Below are positions 10,294-23,175 of a stretch of DNA of 64,000 nt, piece by piece. The position numbers were made by a program, and so were the translations under genes. Origin of the DNA: Panaeolus papilionaceus (taxonomy: Eukaryota > Basidiomycota > Agaricomycetes > Agaricales). The stretch is taken from assembly GCA_015501605.1 (NCBI GenBank), contig JADNRZ010000006.1, positions 62,001 through 126,000 of the forward strand. Direction: 5' to 3'. Within the stretch, counting starts at the first letter, position 1; the number at the start of each line of letters is the position of its first letter. Under the pieces are notes generated by a model. That model saw only the letters and a list, made by a program, of their open reading frames with translations, was not told the DNA's origin and did no database searches.

Positions 10294-12454
10294 ATGGCTA
10301 ACAAAAGTCCAGATTCAGCAGTCGCACAGGGTTCTTCTTTGCAAAGGGGCAAAGCTTGTTTACGATGCAGGTCAGTATTGGCCGTCTCTGCTCCTTCAAG
10401 TCTGTAGACGGCTTATGATACCCTTGAATTTCCTTATCATTATGTAGGAAACGCAAGATGGTACTCAATTTATTTAATCTCTTTCCTTTCGAATCTACTT
10501 TACTCACTCGCAGTTAGAGGTGCGATGGTGTAAAACCCGCTTGTCAGCAGTGTGCACGGGCGAAAAAGGCCGATGCTTGTGAATACGACGATGGCAAAGG
10601 GAAAACACGTACTCAAATTCTCCGCGAGACCATTTCAAAGCTCGAGCAAAGGGTCAGAGAACTCGAAGACCCAGATTATATTTCCTCCAATGTCCCCCTA
10701 TTTCATCCTGGACCCCAACATTTGGGTCATTCCCGTTCCAACTCATCGTGTTCGTCCTTTGAATCACTATCTCCCTACCTCTCAGCCCCGCATTCCCCTT
10801 TCCCATCCGGTGAGTCTTGTACCATCTGCCATGACATCTTCACGAGATACTCAATGATCAACAGAACCCTCGCCAGCATCACCTCATGGATCGTGGTCGC
10901 AACTCCAGGTATTCCATAAGTCAATTTTCAAAATATGACTATACTTACATTCCTATTCATTTTTAGGGGTTACCTTCCCCATCACCTTCTCATTTTTCCC
11001 CTGAGATTGTGTTTGATGCTCCCACTACTCACCTACAGCCAGGTACTGACTTGGCACAGACTCTGTTGGTCACACCGCTTTATATTTTAACCTCTCGACC
11101 ACTGATGTCAACCTTATGTGTAGCATTGATATATTCACCCCTCATGCCCGTCAATGTGGATTGCAGATACACCTCGGACGTCTAAGAGAGAGTGTTACCC
11201 TTCCTCTCAACGAGCAAAGGCACCCCGTCCTCATGAACACCATCTACCTTTGGGCGTGCTTCGTTTCAAGGCCGGAACCCTTGAGTGAGCACGAGGATCA
11301 CTACCTTCAGCAGGCACTGAACGCCCTTCCCGACGCTCTGAGAGTCAGTGACAGACTTATCGACCTCATTCAAGCGTCTTGCCTACTTTCGTTGTATTTC
11401 CTCGCAAATGGCCGCTTACTTGAGGGCAGTTACCACGCTAGCGCTGCGGCATCTCTATCTCTCCAAATCAGCCTTCACAAAGGGATAATCGCAAGTTCTC
11501 AGTCAAACAACGCGATGGAGGATCTCAAACCGCAGAAGAGTAACATCGAAGATGGTGAAAGAATCCTGACATTTTGGCAAGTCTATAACCTGGATTTGTG
11601 CTGGTCTGTCGTGCTGCATAGACCCCGTGTCATTCAAGATCCTTTTGATTCGCCCCACTCTGTCATGAGCCCATGGCCACAGGACATCAAGGATTACGAA
11701 TCCGTCCGTACACTTCGTCCTTGCATGCCATTTCGAACTGACTAATCCTATAATTTCTTCAGGGCCACTACACAGTACCTAGCTTGTCGCCGGTCATACA
11801 AGCCTTCCTCGCCGGACATTCTCATCCTAACAGTTACACGACCCCTGCCTCGCGAGTAAAGGCTTCATCTCTATTCGCCCACGCCGACGGCTTATGCGGA
11901 GACTGGGTTCCAAGCAAAAAACCGACACCCGAATTCGTCAAACAGCTGCAAGTTCTCGATAATACAATTTCTATGTTTATCTCCACACTTCCTTCTGTCC
12001 CATTCGATATGGGTTCCAGCGATGACAAGTATTCACTCATTGTGTCGCATACATTAGGACATGTGGCGATGATTTACTTGCACCGGGCGTTTTCCTTGAA
12101 TGAATCGTCTTCTTTTGAAAAGTGTTCTCATGCTGCCCGTGCCTGTGTGTCCATCATAAAAGGTTTGACACAGCAGGACTACCTGTTCTTGGAGCCAGTT
12201 ATGGGGGTGTGTCACTTCCCTTTGTATCATCGCCGAAAACAACTGACATGACATAACAGCCTTGTTGGTGGTCAGTAGCAGACGTCCTCATTCGTGAGCT
12301 TGATGCTGTAGAGGCGCCCTGGACATTGGTGGACAGCAGCGAACTCAGACATGAACTTGAGGTCCTCTTGTATGCCATGACTACCCTTAGCACGAGATTC
12401 CCTGTGGTTGTCCCTGCCGTTGCAAAGGTGCAAAAACGTTTAGCCATCAACTAG
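10294..12454 (+). CDS. Zn2Cys6 transcription factor with fungal-specific middle domain
   Basis: Eight exons (10294-10370, 10448-10460, 10518-10809, 10865-10908, 10967-11064, 11124-11703, 11763-12206, 12260-12454) give 580 residues. The binuclear zinc cluster is near the N-terminus: CLRCR, KRKMRCDGVKPACQQC, then ADACEY, split over exons 1-3, with exon 2 only 13 nt. A short coiled dimerisation stretch follows (RETISKLEQRVRELED, about residues 71-86). The fungal transcription-factor middle homology region runs from TLIDIFTPHARQCGLQ onward. The factor should bind CGG half-sites as a dimer in the nucleus; its target genes are not evident. It is not obviously clustered with a metabolic pathway. Confidence 0.92.
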
Positions 12455-12956
12455 ATCCTAACAAGGATTATCGCACATTTCACACATTTCTACTTCATTT
12501 CTATGACACACTCGTTATATATATTTCATGCTCTTATCCCTATCTTCACACTCATTTATCCGGACTAATACGCTCAGGGACGTTTCTCTCTCTCTCTCCA
12601 GTTGATTACGATTAATGACCTTCTAACGCGAGATACGGACTCTGCACTTTTGTTTTCATTCGCTCTGCTGGACATTCGAGATAAAACATGGACTCGACAG
12701 TTACATTTTCGTTATTTATTCTAGTAGTTACTCTGGTTCATTAATTTTAAAATTAGGGACTTTACGGACCATGACATTGGACATTGGACAATAGTTAAAA
12801 GTTGTATTTTTTAGATTTATGAAATGATTTGTATTATTTGTCTAGAAATTTGAATTTGAATTTGAACGATGCCAGTTGAGGGTTGCAGGTTAACCACCAA
12901 CATTCACCTTGACACAACGTTTGTCTTTGTCTCGACTCTCGAGAACGGTGGAATTG
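12455..12956. other. intergenic region, no gene seen
   Basis: About 500 AT-rich bases between two same-strand genes. A short ORF with an ATG at 12869 overlaps the next gene's start in another frame and shows no conservation. A short upstream exon of the following gene cannot be excluded. Confidence 0.45.
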
Positions 12957-15900
12957 ATGTATTCATCACCAATCAACATTCCTACAAGCTCAGCATCACA
13001 AGATTTTATATTTCAGTCACCACAACAAGTAGATTCACATTCACCTCGTTATCATAATGCCTTGGTCGACCCCAACGCGACTGCTTCAACACCTTTACAA
13101 ACAGGCGATTCCGACAATTTAGGCCCAACATTTATTGAAAACCCTTCAACTCCTACTCAGTCCAACTTTGGCAGTCAAATTCTGCGCACACCTTTATCTT
13201 TCATCTCTCGTCGAAGGGTACCAGCTAGTCCAGATTCAACTTCGAGTTTCGCTTCGAGAACTCAACGAGATGCAACAAACCAACAACGATGGACATTATT
13301 TGGACAGATGATGGAGAACGAAGGATTCATTCCAACGTCCTCTTCTCCCGTGTCTCGTCGACAGGTAGACAATGATTATTTCAACTTACCCCCACCAAGT
13401 CGGTTGTCGGGCCAGCAGGTGCTCTCCCCTGACGAGCAACCTAGGGCCGACCTCCCCTCGTTGGGGAGCTTTGCGACTGTCACAGGTTTAAGCAGTCCTC
13501 ACTCAACTGGATATAATGAACAGACTTCTTTTACTCCTCCCATTTCAGTGGCCCTTCCTCGATCCCACCCGCAATTACTTTCAAGGATAACCCACCTTTT
13601 TTCTTTCTCGCTCATCACAAGAAACACGCTTAAATGCTCAATCGCGTACTTCATTGCATCACTGTTCACATTTTCTCCACTTTTATCCCAGTTGGTCAGC
13701 GATTGGATGCCGTATGGTCCATCGGACCCTACCACCCCTCTGCCTATTGGTCATATGATAGCAACTATGTAGGTTTTCTCCTTGCTGTTATTTTGTGGTT
13801 TTGTTGCTCACCCTTTAAAGCGCCGTGTACTACAATCCCGCCAAGACAGTGGGTTCTATGATTGAGGCAGATCTCTTCTGCGTATTTGGCCTGGTCTATG
13901 CCGCATTTGTCGCCCTGTTTTGTACATCCGTGCTGTGGTGGCTCGAACAAATCCCTGGATGGGAATGGGTGGGCGACGTCGTAGCAATTTTAATCATTGG
14001 TATCAGTATGGGTGTTCTGGCATGGTTAAAAATATGGATGGTGCGTCGCATATATTTTGCAGTTTCCAGTGGGTCTCCCTTTTAACTCATTTCAAGGAAA
14101 ATCCTTCCTTTAATACAGCCTGCAGCATGACAGCCATCATCATGTTTGTTGTGTATGGATTCCGTGTTCGGCATATAGAGCTTTTACTAACATGCACTCA
14201 GAATTGTCAAGGAAGGCGGCCTTGAGACTCTCATCCAGACATCCGTCATTATTCTATGCGGCGCCACTATTTCCAACATCATTTGCTATTTAGTATGGCC
14301 GCAAAGCGCAATCTCAAACCTGCAACTGAATATGAAGAAAACCCTGGATTCATTTTCAACGCTGTTGCCGATGTTGACAAGGACGTTCCTTCTTGAAAAT
14401 GACCAAGGTTTCCATATGGAGAAGATTCAAATTGCTGTAGACGACCACCAGAACAGTTTTACGGGCCTTAGAAAAAGCTTGAAAGAAGCCAAAAACGAAT
14501 GGATTCTGACTGGCACTGGTGGAGTCAACAACCACCCTGGAAGGCGCGCATATGAAGATGCAGTCGAATGCCTGAATCGGCTAGCACAACACCTGAACGG
14601 CTTGCGAAGTGGTACACGCCTTCAGCATGACCTGGTCAAGGCGGGTATTAGCAATGATTCAAATAAGATGCGAAAAGGAAAACAACATGCACACGACGCT
14701 GCCCCACATGATGACACCGAAGCACTTGCCGCTGCTGCATCGGTATTCAGTGAATTGGTCGACGAGTTGGGACCTCCCCTCAGGGCTCTCTCAGTACGTG
14801 TGACGTTTCTAGGAACGAGACCACTTCATGATACTTATCGTGTTACCTTATTAGTCGACCTCTACTCGTACATTAAACAGGCTGAGGGATGCCTGCTCGT
14901 ATTCAACTTATGAGCCAAGCCGTCTCTCGGAAGTTATTTCACTCAATGAATTTGCAGAGCTCATAGATGGCATTGAAGCAGCCCTCGTCCGGTTTGAAAG
15001 CACGTCCAACCACGCTGTTCTTCGCCTTTATCGCAGGGTGGATACGAACTTCGACACAGACCCTACTTCTAATTATGGCTCATTATTTTCAACTGGCTCT
15101 CAGCCCTCATCTAATCCATCCCATGAGACGATATTTCTTGTATACTTGTAAGATTGAACACCAAGCTTCTACTTCTTTTGACTGTCCTGAATGTCGCAGC
15201 TTCATTTTTACGTTGCAGGAATTTGCTCGAGAATTGGCTTCTCTCGTAGACGCTATTGAACGTGTGTACAACTACGAACAGCATAGGTTGCTGAAAGGAC
15301 GCTGGCTCTCACGCTTGCTTCGACTTTGCCGCAAGTCCTTTGGCGTAATGCACTATCTCTCCAAAACTAGCCGTCAAATACATAGGCCTGGACTCTTAAG
15401 AAAACGACTATGTGAGTTGGACAAGGTCTGGAATTCAACGCGAGCCTCACTGAATATAGCATATGTTATACTCCCTCAACGCCGAGTACACCCCTCATTT
15501 CCGAAAATACGGCCTCATGCTCCGAACACGATACAAACACCTCCTCGAAATCAGCTTGACTTCAAGGGGAAGATTTACCAGTCCATCTGGGAATTTAGTA
15601 AAAGACTCAACGAAAGGGACATTAAATACGCGATAAAGGCTGGAATGGCCACGGCCATTCTTGCTTCTCCTGCCTTTATTGCTGCAGCTCGGCCAACATT
15701 TGTAGCCTATTATGGTGATTGGGCCTTGATTTCGGTGAGTTCGCGTCTGCGTTCCATACGCGATTTTACAAACCAATGACCTCCTTAGTTTTTCGTTGTG
15801 ATATCCCCAACCATTGGAGCGGTATGTTGATTGAATCCCTTCTCTCATAACTATGTCTAACAATTTCTAGACAAATTATCTGAGTGCCCAGCGCGTATTA

Positions 15901-17372
15901 GGAACATTGTCAGTTTCAATGTGCCTGTCTGACCCTAATTTCTTACATTTCTTCAGATTCGGAGCAGCTGTGGCAATTGGCCTGTACACAATTTTCCCTG
16001 AGCAGGCCGTTGTTCTTGCTGTAGCGGGTTTTTTGTTCTCATTACCATGTTTTTGGTTTGCTGTCGCGAAGCCGCAGTTCATGTCGGCCTCACGATTTGT
16101 CCTTCTGACCTACAATTTAACATGCCTCTACTCGTTCGTTCCATCTGTTGCTCCAGATCAATGTAGATCTTGACACCTTAGTTTGTAGGTACAACTTGCG
16201 GGAAAAGGATCTCGCAGTATTTGATATTGGCACCAAACGTGCCATTGCTGTCGCTGCTGGTGTTCTATGGGCAGCTTTTATATCCAGATTCTGGTGGCCA
16301 TCCGAAGCCCGACGTGAATTGAGCAAATGTCTAAGCGAGTTGAGTAGCCTTTCTTACCGGATGATCCTTTCAGTCTGACATGTTGCCCAGATTTTGCCTC
16401 AATATAGGCTGGTTGTACACACGTCTTGTCGCCTCAAACTCTTTTGCCCCAGAATACCAAGAACTACCAGAGGACGGTTTGCTTGACAGTACCCCCCCAT
16501 CAACTCGTTTGTCCAACTCTGTGCAGGAGTTCATGGCTATGTGAGTAGTGTATTTCTTGCCTTCATCTCCTGACCTTCCTGTTTACTGACTAGCAAGTTG
16601 CCAGGGAACTGCACTTGCAAATCAAATTGATTGAGCTCCAAAACTTGTTAGCGCAGGCTCAACACGAACCCCGACTGAAGGGCCCCTTCCCGGTGGAGCT
16701 ATACCGCCAGATACTTACCAGTTTGCAAACCATTCTTGATAAGATGCACAGCATGCGATGTGTAACAATGCGAGAAGAATGGTACGTATAGTTACATGAT
16801 CAAGTCGCAGGGAGTAGGTTGCTTATTCAAATTATACCAATTCCATAGGAACACCGTGCGTTACCTGCTCCTGATTAAATGCTCTTTATAGCGTTTCCTT
16901 TTGCTCATGTTGGTCTACCTAGAGCGTCCGGCATGACTTCATCCTTCCGGTAAACAGGGAAAGACGAGAAATGGTGGGGAACATCATGCTAAGCCTTGCC
17001 ACGCTTGCGGCGTCCTTCCGGCTCAAGACTCCATTACCCCCTTATCTACCACCCGTTGAAAAGACTAGGTTAAAACTGGTTTGTGTGTTCCTTATACAAT
17101 GATAACAATCCATTCTAATGCTGGAATCGTGTCCTATGTAGGTTGAGGCTATCCGCCGGTTGGACATCGTGAAAAGCGGAGATGTTAAAGTGTCCCGACA
17201 ACTTCTGTTCTTCGCATACGCGTTGACTATGAAAGGTGTAACCATGGAGCTCGAACTTTTGGGTCGAACGTTGCAGGAGGCATTTGGTGTTATCGGGCAA
17301 AGCCCAGCGGAATTTGAGATGCTCTTCCAACCACTCAGAGAAACCCAACATACCCTAGAACATGTTGCATGA
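12957..17372 (+). CDS. BRE4-like / aromatic acid exporter family membrane protein (DUF2421)
   Basis: Fifteen exons (12957-13768, 13821-14040, 14097-14152, 14202-14793, 14855-15147, 15200-15734, 15789-15821, 15871-15908, 15957-16133, 16189-16338, 16391-16540, 16605-16781, 16849-16855, 16923-17078, 17142-17372) give 1208 residues. A long disordered N-terminus (about 210 residues) is followed by two blocks of membrane helices. The first holds AKTVGSMIEADLFCVFGLVY and IVKEGGLETLIQTSVIILCG. The second holds YAIKAGMATAILASPAF, FFVVISPTIGA and TNYLSAQRVLGTLFGAAVAI. This duplicated layout is that of fungal BRE4-like and fusaric-acid-resistance/ArAE proteins, thought to export aromatic acids or act in membrane traffic. 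The C-terminal DUF2421 segment includes FCLNIGWLYTRLV. Substrate is unknown. Confidence 0.88.
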
Positions 17373-18218
17373 TACCGTTTACTCCAGTTTTGCCTCCTAA
17401 GTTATGTAGTTATAAATACCTCAATTGCCATAGCTGGTATGCCAACAGAAAAGAACTGGTGCAACTCTGACCTATTGTTATGCGTCGAACGGAGCTCGGT
17501 CAATATGAATAATCCCACGAGTTCGAGACGTCGAGACAACGACTTACCTACCTCGGAGGTCATGTTGGACCTAAGCAAATCCTGATTCTCTGACTCCCTA
17601 GTTCTACAGACACTGGGTAGATATAGCTATATTCTTCCACAAAGTGGTCACGATTTGCAACAAACCTCGGGTATTCAGCCCCGAAATTGCCTTCTGGAAC
17701 CGTGGCACTCATCAAATATTGGCCACTTTTCGACTCATACTGACCTAAAGGATACGCATGAAAGACAAAGAGTCCGTTATCTTATTTGATTTGGCAGATG
17801 TTGATAGCAGGTGCCAACATAGAACTGTGACAGCTCCCTCGCGAGGGCCTCGTATGGTCACCAGTACGAGTTTAGTGCCAACAGACCAGATCATCGCTTT
17901 AGAGTGGCGCATGAGCGGTCAGTGAACGCCTATCGAACGAAAATCTAACTACTAGATAGACTTGGCGGTCCTGGAGCTATTTGGCTTAGGTATCTGTGTA
18001 AGGATATATTGACCCTTGTTGGACTGTCTGGAACTGAAATCAGCACTCGACCGAACAGCCTTGTGGCCCCAAGCGTATCAGAACATTGGATCTATATCGA
18101 CCCTGCAGCCTGACTAACGACATGGCCGGACAGCATATCTACAGCGGGGGCATATTAAAGGGTCGCAATGAACTCGACTATTGATGATAACCTTCCCCTT
18201 TGTTTTTTGCCTTCTCAT
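17373..18218. other. intergenic region, no gene seen
   Basis: About 850 bp between two same-strand genes. I found no reading frame with coding character, no repeat and no RNA gene. It presumably holds the terminator of the exporter-like gene and the promoter of the DOMON-b561 gene. Confidence 0.45.
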
Positions 18219-19965
18219 ATGAAAAAGCAATTCTGCACTCACTTACTTTGGCTCCTTGGCTCGGGCTGCACATTTGCCTCTGCTTTGAATGTTCTCTCAG
18301 TAAGGATATTCCTTTCCTTCCTCGTCTTTTTTAACTGACGTCAACGAGCTAGCCTATGCAGAGAGAGCTGATGGGAAATGCAAGTACAGTTACTAATGAT
18401 AGGCAATGCGGGATGGTAGGTCTAGTTTTCCTCAATCTCCACGGCACAGATGATATGCTTACACACAGCATGTCTGAATAGAGCATGTGTATAAATGCCT
18501 CCGTGAATGGATCGACAACACAATGTAAGCTCATCTCCGTCTCTGATCATTGATTAAATGACGGAGCGTAGCACCCAGATGTTCTTGAAAGTCTTGGGAA
18601 CCTGCCTTTCGGTTGGATGGCCATGTATGCTTGCCAATGCCGACAATCGCGTCGTTTATGAGCTAAAAATCTTATTCTACAAGGGGTTTTGGTCGCCAAA
18701 TGGTTGATACACCTATGGTTATTATGTGGACCAATGCAGACGGAAGTCCGACACTCTCGCAGCGTTCTACCCGAGTCCAGGAGATGCCAATAGTGGATCG
18801 GAGTCCGGCGAGAGGGGCTTCATTCTTGACGACGGCCAGCTCGGTACGGACTCGTATCCTCTCAACACTTCGGCCGGGAGCCAGCGATTTTAGTTTACTA
18901 ACATAAAATCATCGTCTACCAGCTTTCTGGAAATGCGCCGAAATTGGCCTTTACGGTTCCTGTGCGTTTGAGGTACAAGTTGCCTGGCCCTGTTCAAAGT
19001 TTAATCCCTTCTTTCTTCGCAGACGAATGAAGACAAAGACCAATTTGTTATCTACGCTTTCGGTACCAACAAACCGACCTCCTCAGCTGTCGATGCTATT
19101 CTCTTTGAACACCAGGACAACGGAGTCCTGCGATTGAACCTTGCGAATACATCTGGAAATCCTTCTGGAGGTGGTAACATTCCATTCTTACCCTACCAGA
19201 AGATGATTATTGCACATGCGGTTTTTGCTGCCGTTGGCTTTCTAGTATTCCTGCCGTTTGGTGCTTTATACGCTCGATACCTGCGAACCTTTATCCCCAC
19301 GAAATGGTTCCAGGGCCATTGGATTGTGCAGTTCCTTGTTGGTCAGTACTTCAAGCGCCCCTTTTATAGAATAAAGGGTTCATTGTGCATATCCACTTCA
19401 TAGCTGGAATCTCTATCACCATTGGCGTAGCACTTGGAATTCAATCCGTCAATGAAGCCGGAGCACGTCATCTCGACGATACTCACAAGGTATGCAGTTG
19501 AATAATCTTGGCGTGGTCCACAGTCCACTGCTAATACGCATCGTTTCTTAGCGCTGGGGAATCGGAATCTTTTCTCTATATGTAGTGCAATGTGCTCTCG
19601 GCGCCGTCATTCATTTTGTGAAGAACCCACATCGGGCGCGTCGACCTCCTCAGAATTACATCCATGCTATCTTTGGCCTCCTAACAATAGCATTATCGTT
19701 TTATCAAGTGTATACCGGATTTAATAGGGAATGGCCAGCAGCGACGGGTCGTGGCGCAGCGCCAGAAGCAGTGAGAATTGTATTCTGGGTGTGGCTGGGA
19801 GTAAGTCATTGGTTTGTTTTCTGGACGAGCGTTGTAATGACTCATTATGATATCCTATAGATTGTTCCGTTTTTATATCTGGCTGGACTTGCATTTATTC
19901 CAAAGCAGTATCGACAAGAAAGTGAACAGATACGTCACAAAGGACAACAGTTCGTAGGTTCGTAG
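18219..19965 (+). CDS. DOMON-cytochrome b561 membrane protein (cellobiose dehydrogenase cytochrome-like)
   Basis: Ten exons (18219-18299, 18362-18415, 18482-18524, 18579-18624, 18684-18843, 18923-18961, 19023-19341, 19404-19489, 19552-19800, 19861-19965) give 393 residues. An N-terminal signal peptide (about residues 1-22) leads into a DOMON domain like the cytochrome domain of cellobiose dehydrogenase (INASVNGSTTQY, FGWMAMGFG, MVDTPMVIMWTNADG), where the Met of GWMAMGFG is the likely haem ligand. Cytochrome b561 follows with its expected helices and histidines (MIIAHAVFAAVGF, QGHWIVQFLV, DDTHKRWGIGIF, YIHAIFGLLTIAL). The protein probably carries electrons across the membrane, for example as a ferric or quinone reductase; the partner is unknown. 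The first three small exons are less certain than the rest. Confidence 0.85.
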
Positions 19966-20100
19966 TTTAGATTAGTGAATCGGCAATCATGTACCTGTGG
20001 CATGTGCTAGACTGCTACATGGGTACGGTGGTCACATCATGATGCATCATTGCTTATCTGGGTTTCTGAAATAAAGTGCTTATCTATCTTCTCATATTGC

Positions 20101-21430
20101 ATGACATACCCTAATTTTAGTGAGCTCTTTGAAAACGAAGGGAGTGCAATAGTGCTTCTAGATGGCGGACTTGTCTAGACTTGCTTGTGTGTTTATTTTA
20201 CTAAGATATTTGTTTCTCAATATCCGTCATTCTACTTTTTGCAGGGTACAACTCCAGAGGAATACCAAGGGATCCAAACAAGCAACACAGTTCTATCGTC
20301 GGCAGAGTCAGTGGTAGAGCAAAATGAAGAGAGTCTTATTGATGCTCACCTGCTCTTCCTTCGAGCGGGAGCTGAGATTATTTCAACAGCTACGTGTGTA
20401 ATTGCTTTTGCCTCCCGAGTCCCAATCAGCGTTGATCAAACAACTCATTCACTCTTGAATTTCAGGTATCAATGCTCCCTTTCAACATTTCAATCTGCTG
20501 GGATAGAATCTCGGCGGGCATTGTCATTGATGCGCAAAGCAGTTACATTGGCGATGGAGGTAAGGCGCAAACGCCTTGACCATATAATGTGCGTCCGCAC
20601 CAATGTTCGCATTGCGCTGTCCTTGGGACCATTTGGTGCTACTCTTAACCCTACTCAAGAGTTCAATGGTTTCTACCCCCCGCCTTATGGTCCGAAGGGA
20701 TACGCAGAGGGGGATGTCAACATGAATTCGTTTACGCATGGGATGGACGAAATACTCGCAGTCAAGGAGCTGGCTAGCTTCCACTTTGATCGACTGCAGA
20801 TCTTTGCATCCGACGATACATGGAGTAGTATCCATTGCATAGCAATTGAGACTGTGCCTTTGGTACGGGAAGTGGTTGCCATCCGTGAAGCGTTTAACCG
20901 ATTACACGAATATTTGAGGGTTAGCGGCAAACCTCTCAAACCTTGGTGGATCAGCTTTGTATTCCCAGATGCCATTCCAGTGCAGCAGAATATTTGCATA
21001 TTTGACTATGTTCAGGGCGCTGTTGCTTTGATTCCAAGCGTTTCGACAACATATCGCTCCTCCCTGTTCCCAGTGGTCTTGGAATTAATTGTGTCGATGT
21101 CGATCGCATCGGAACCGCTGCGCTAGAAATGCAACAAGCTCTTTGCGACTGTTGGAATATAGCTCCGTTCGCAGCTGCTCATACCCCGAAGAACCCAAAC
21201 AACATTCCACGGCTCGTGCTTTATCCCAACGGCTCGCATTTTGATACATCGTCTAAAAATGGAGCGGGATGGATGACGGATCATGGGTTGATCAATTGGC
21301 AGCTCTTGTTGCTCAATTGCGACACAATGGTGAGACACCCTGGATTTTTCCAGGTGTCATCGTCGGGGGATGCTGCAAGGTGGGCCCAGATGAAATCTTC
21401 CAACTATCGCAGATTCTCAACGAAATTTGA
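20101..21430 (+). pseudogene. homocysteine S-methyltransferase with two single-base frame breaks
   Basis: The family methylates homocysteine to methionine using S-methylmethionine or S-adenosylmethionine. Exons are 20101-20172, 20245-20393 and 20466-21430. Signature segments are LLDGGLGTTPEEY, DAHLLFLRAGAEIISTAT, LGPFGATLNPTQEFNGFYPP, IETVPLVREV, KPWWISFVFP, GLGINCVDVD and GGCCKVGPDEI. The Cys of GINC and the GGCC pair form the zinc site. The frame changes near 21030 (after VQGAVAL, before DSKRFDNIS) and near 21299 (before ALVAQLRHNG). Each is repaired by one extra base, giving 395 residues. No intron explains either change. It is either a recently broken gene or an intact gene with two homopolymer errors; all catalytic residues remain. 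The short second intron and others have GT/AG borders. Confidence 0.85.
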
Positions 21431-21664
21431 GCTCCACAGTGTCCCCCCTAACCAGGGTTAATGTAAATGGTTGTTCTGGAGATGTCGTGTTGTGTATAAA
21501 CTATGCAGGAATAATACAGTCATCGGCCTGTACTGACTGAGCACCTCCATAAAAGAAAGTGAGTCTAATCACTTGTCTGCGGGGGAACATGCAACGCCAC
21601 AGACATGTCCACACATCGCTTTGGCACTATTCTATCCTTGTTTCCAACACCCTACACGGCCTCA

Positions 21665-23001
21665 ATGTTCAGGCTCATCTTTTTGCTCATCTTTTTGCTC
21701 ATCTTCTGTGTGCCAACGTTGTGTTCCACAGATATTCGCGCAACCAAAACGCTCGTCGGACGCAACGACGATCGGTGTCCACTTGGGAAGTATTCGCAAA
21801 GGGATGGAAAGCCCCCATGCTCAAATTGTCTTCCCGGAAGCTTCGCGAAAGGTTAGAGATTGAAGCTTTAGTTACGGATATCGCTACTCACATCATCGGG
21901 GCAGAGAGAGGTATGCGAGCTTGTACATTAGCGAGGGCAGGTTATTATGTAGCAGCAACAGCTTCGACAACTGAGACACCATGTCCAGCTGGGAAGTTTT
22001 CTGGTTCTACGGGGTCATCTTCATGCTCGAGTTGCCCTGCTGGGTATATGTGCCCTAGCAATGCCATGTCTAACCCCCAACAATGCTCGCCTGGACGATA
22101 CTCGACAGGAGAAGTCAGTGAATGTGTTCGATGCCCAGCTGGAACCTTTAACAGCATCCACCGCGCAACGGATTGTTGCGAATGTGCTGCTGGATGGTTT
22201 AATGTAGGCCATTGATTCGACCCAATCGCTGATTAACCCAATGGCGGACTGACGACATCTCCAGGACCAGCCTGGAAACACTAATTGTCAACGGTACGTT
22301 TTTGCAATCTCCTTGCGACAAAAATTATGTGCTGACAATGAAACAAGGTGTTCGAATCAATACCCATATTCTCCACCTGGAACTGGAAGTCGGGGAGGAT
22401 GTACAGCAACACCAGGAAGATATTTGCCAGCAAGTACTTGTATCCAGTCGAGTGATGGAAAATGCCGTGGGTGTGCTTGCGCTATTGAGCGTCTCCCCGA
22501 TAAACAAAGCTGAATACTGGCCCATAGCGGATTCTCTTATCTTTTCAGCCGCCAGCCCTCGAGCGGCTCGCAGACGGGTAGACCATGCGCCGCTTTGTAA
22601 AAACACAGGTCAAAAGGCGTGTCCTATATACAGTCTCAATTGGAATATTGGAGGCCATCGCAGGTCGTCAGTCAAATATGAATGCGTTAACATAGAGTTT
22701 GACGTGGAGTAAGTTAGTCTTTGATACTCAAATTGTAACAAGTTACTGAGTTTTAACAGATCGTGTGGCGGCTGTGTTGGACCTTCACAAGGGGGTGATA
22801 AAGGGCTAGATGGTGGTCGTGATTGCAGTGCTATTCCACATGTTGGCAATGTGACTTGTCGAAAAGGTCAATGTGTTATTGGTATGTTTAATTTAACTTT
22901 TTTTAATAAAAAAATAAATCTTACAATCCTTTGCCATAGAAACATGCCAGGCTGGATATTCTATAAGTTTAGACGGTGAAAGATGTATTATTGTTGTTTG
23001 A
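21665..23001 (+). CDS. secreted cysteine-rich protein with CPL1-like C-terminal domain
   Basis: Seven exons (21665-21851, 21905-22203, 22265-22293, 22348-22472, 22549-22708, 22760-22881, 22940-23001) give 327 residues. The ATG at 21665 opens a strong signal peptide (residues 1-20, leucine- and isoleucine-rich, ending VPTLCS); an in-frame ATG at 21605 would add 20 residues. The middle has repeats of the type CPAGKFSGSTG, CSSCPAGYMCP and CVRCPAGTFN, as in Ephrin-receptor-like/GCC2-GCC3 domains. The C-terminus matches the basidiomycete CPL1-like domain: ACPIYS, YECVNIEFDVESCGGCVG, GRDCSAIPHVGNVTC and ETCQAGYSIS. It should be secreted and disulfide-rich; a cell-wall or extracellular signalling role is inference. 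The exon 4 donor was placed by phase and is less sure. Confidence 0.82.
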
Positions 23002-23175
23002 GTTTTGTTATAATGAACGTATTGTTGAAATTGAAAGGGGGAAATCTCAAAAAGGAAATTAAATGAACCAAGGGTGTTCGGGCTTTGAAACGCGTCAATA
23101 TACGAAAAAAATATAAATATCGTCTTGTTTCCTTTCTTCTTCTCTTCCACCTTCATCTATACCTCAGAGACTACA

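Noticed and set aside
20560..20620. Possible intron in the methyltransferase starting at GTAAGG
   Set aside because: The frame stays open through it and no clean acceptor in phase was evident, so I left it as coding.
21120..21290. Possible programmed frameshifting in the homocysteine methyltransferase
   Set aside because: Two separate breaks with no slippery stop context and no known precedent in this family; loss or sequencing error is simpler.
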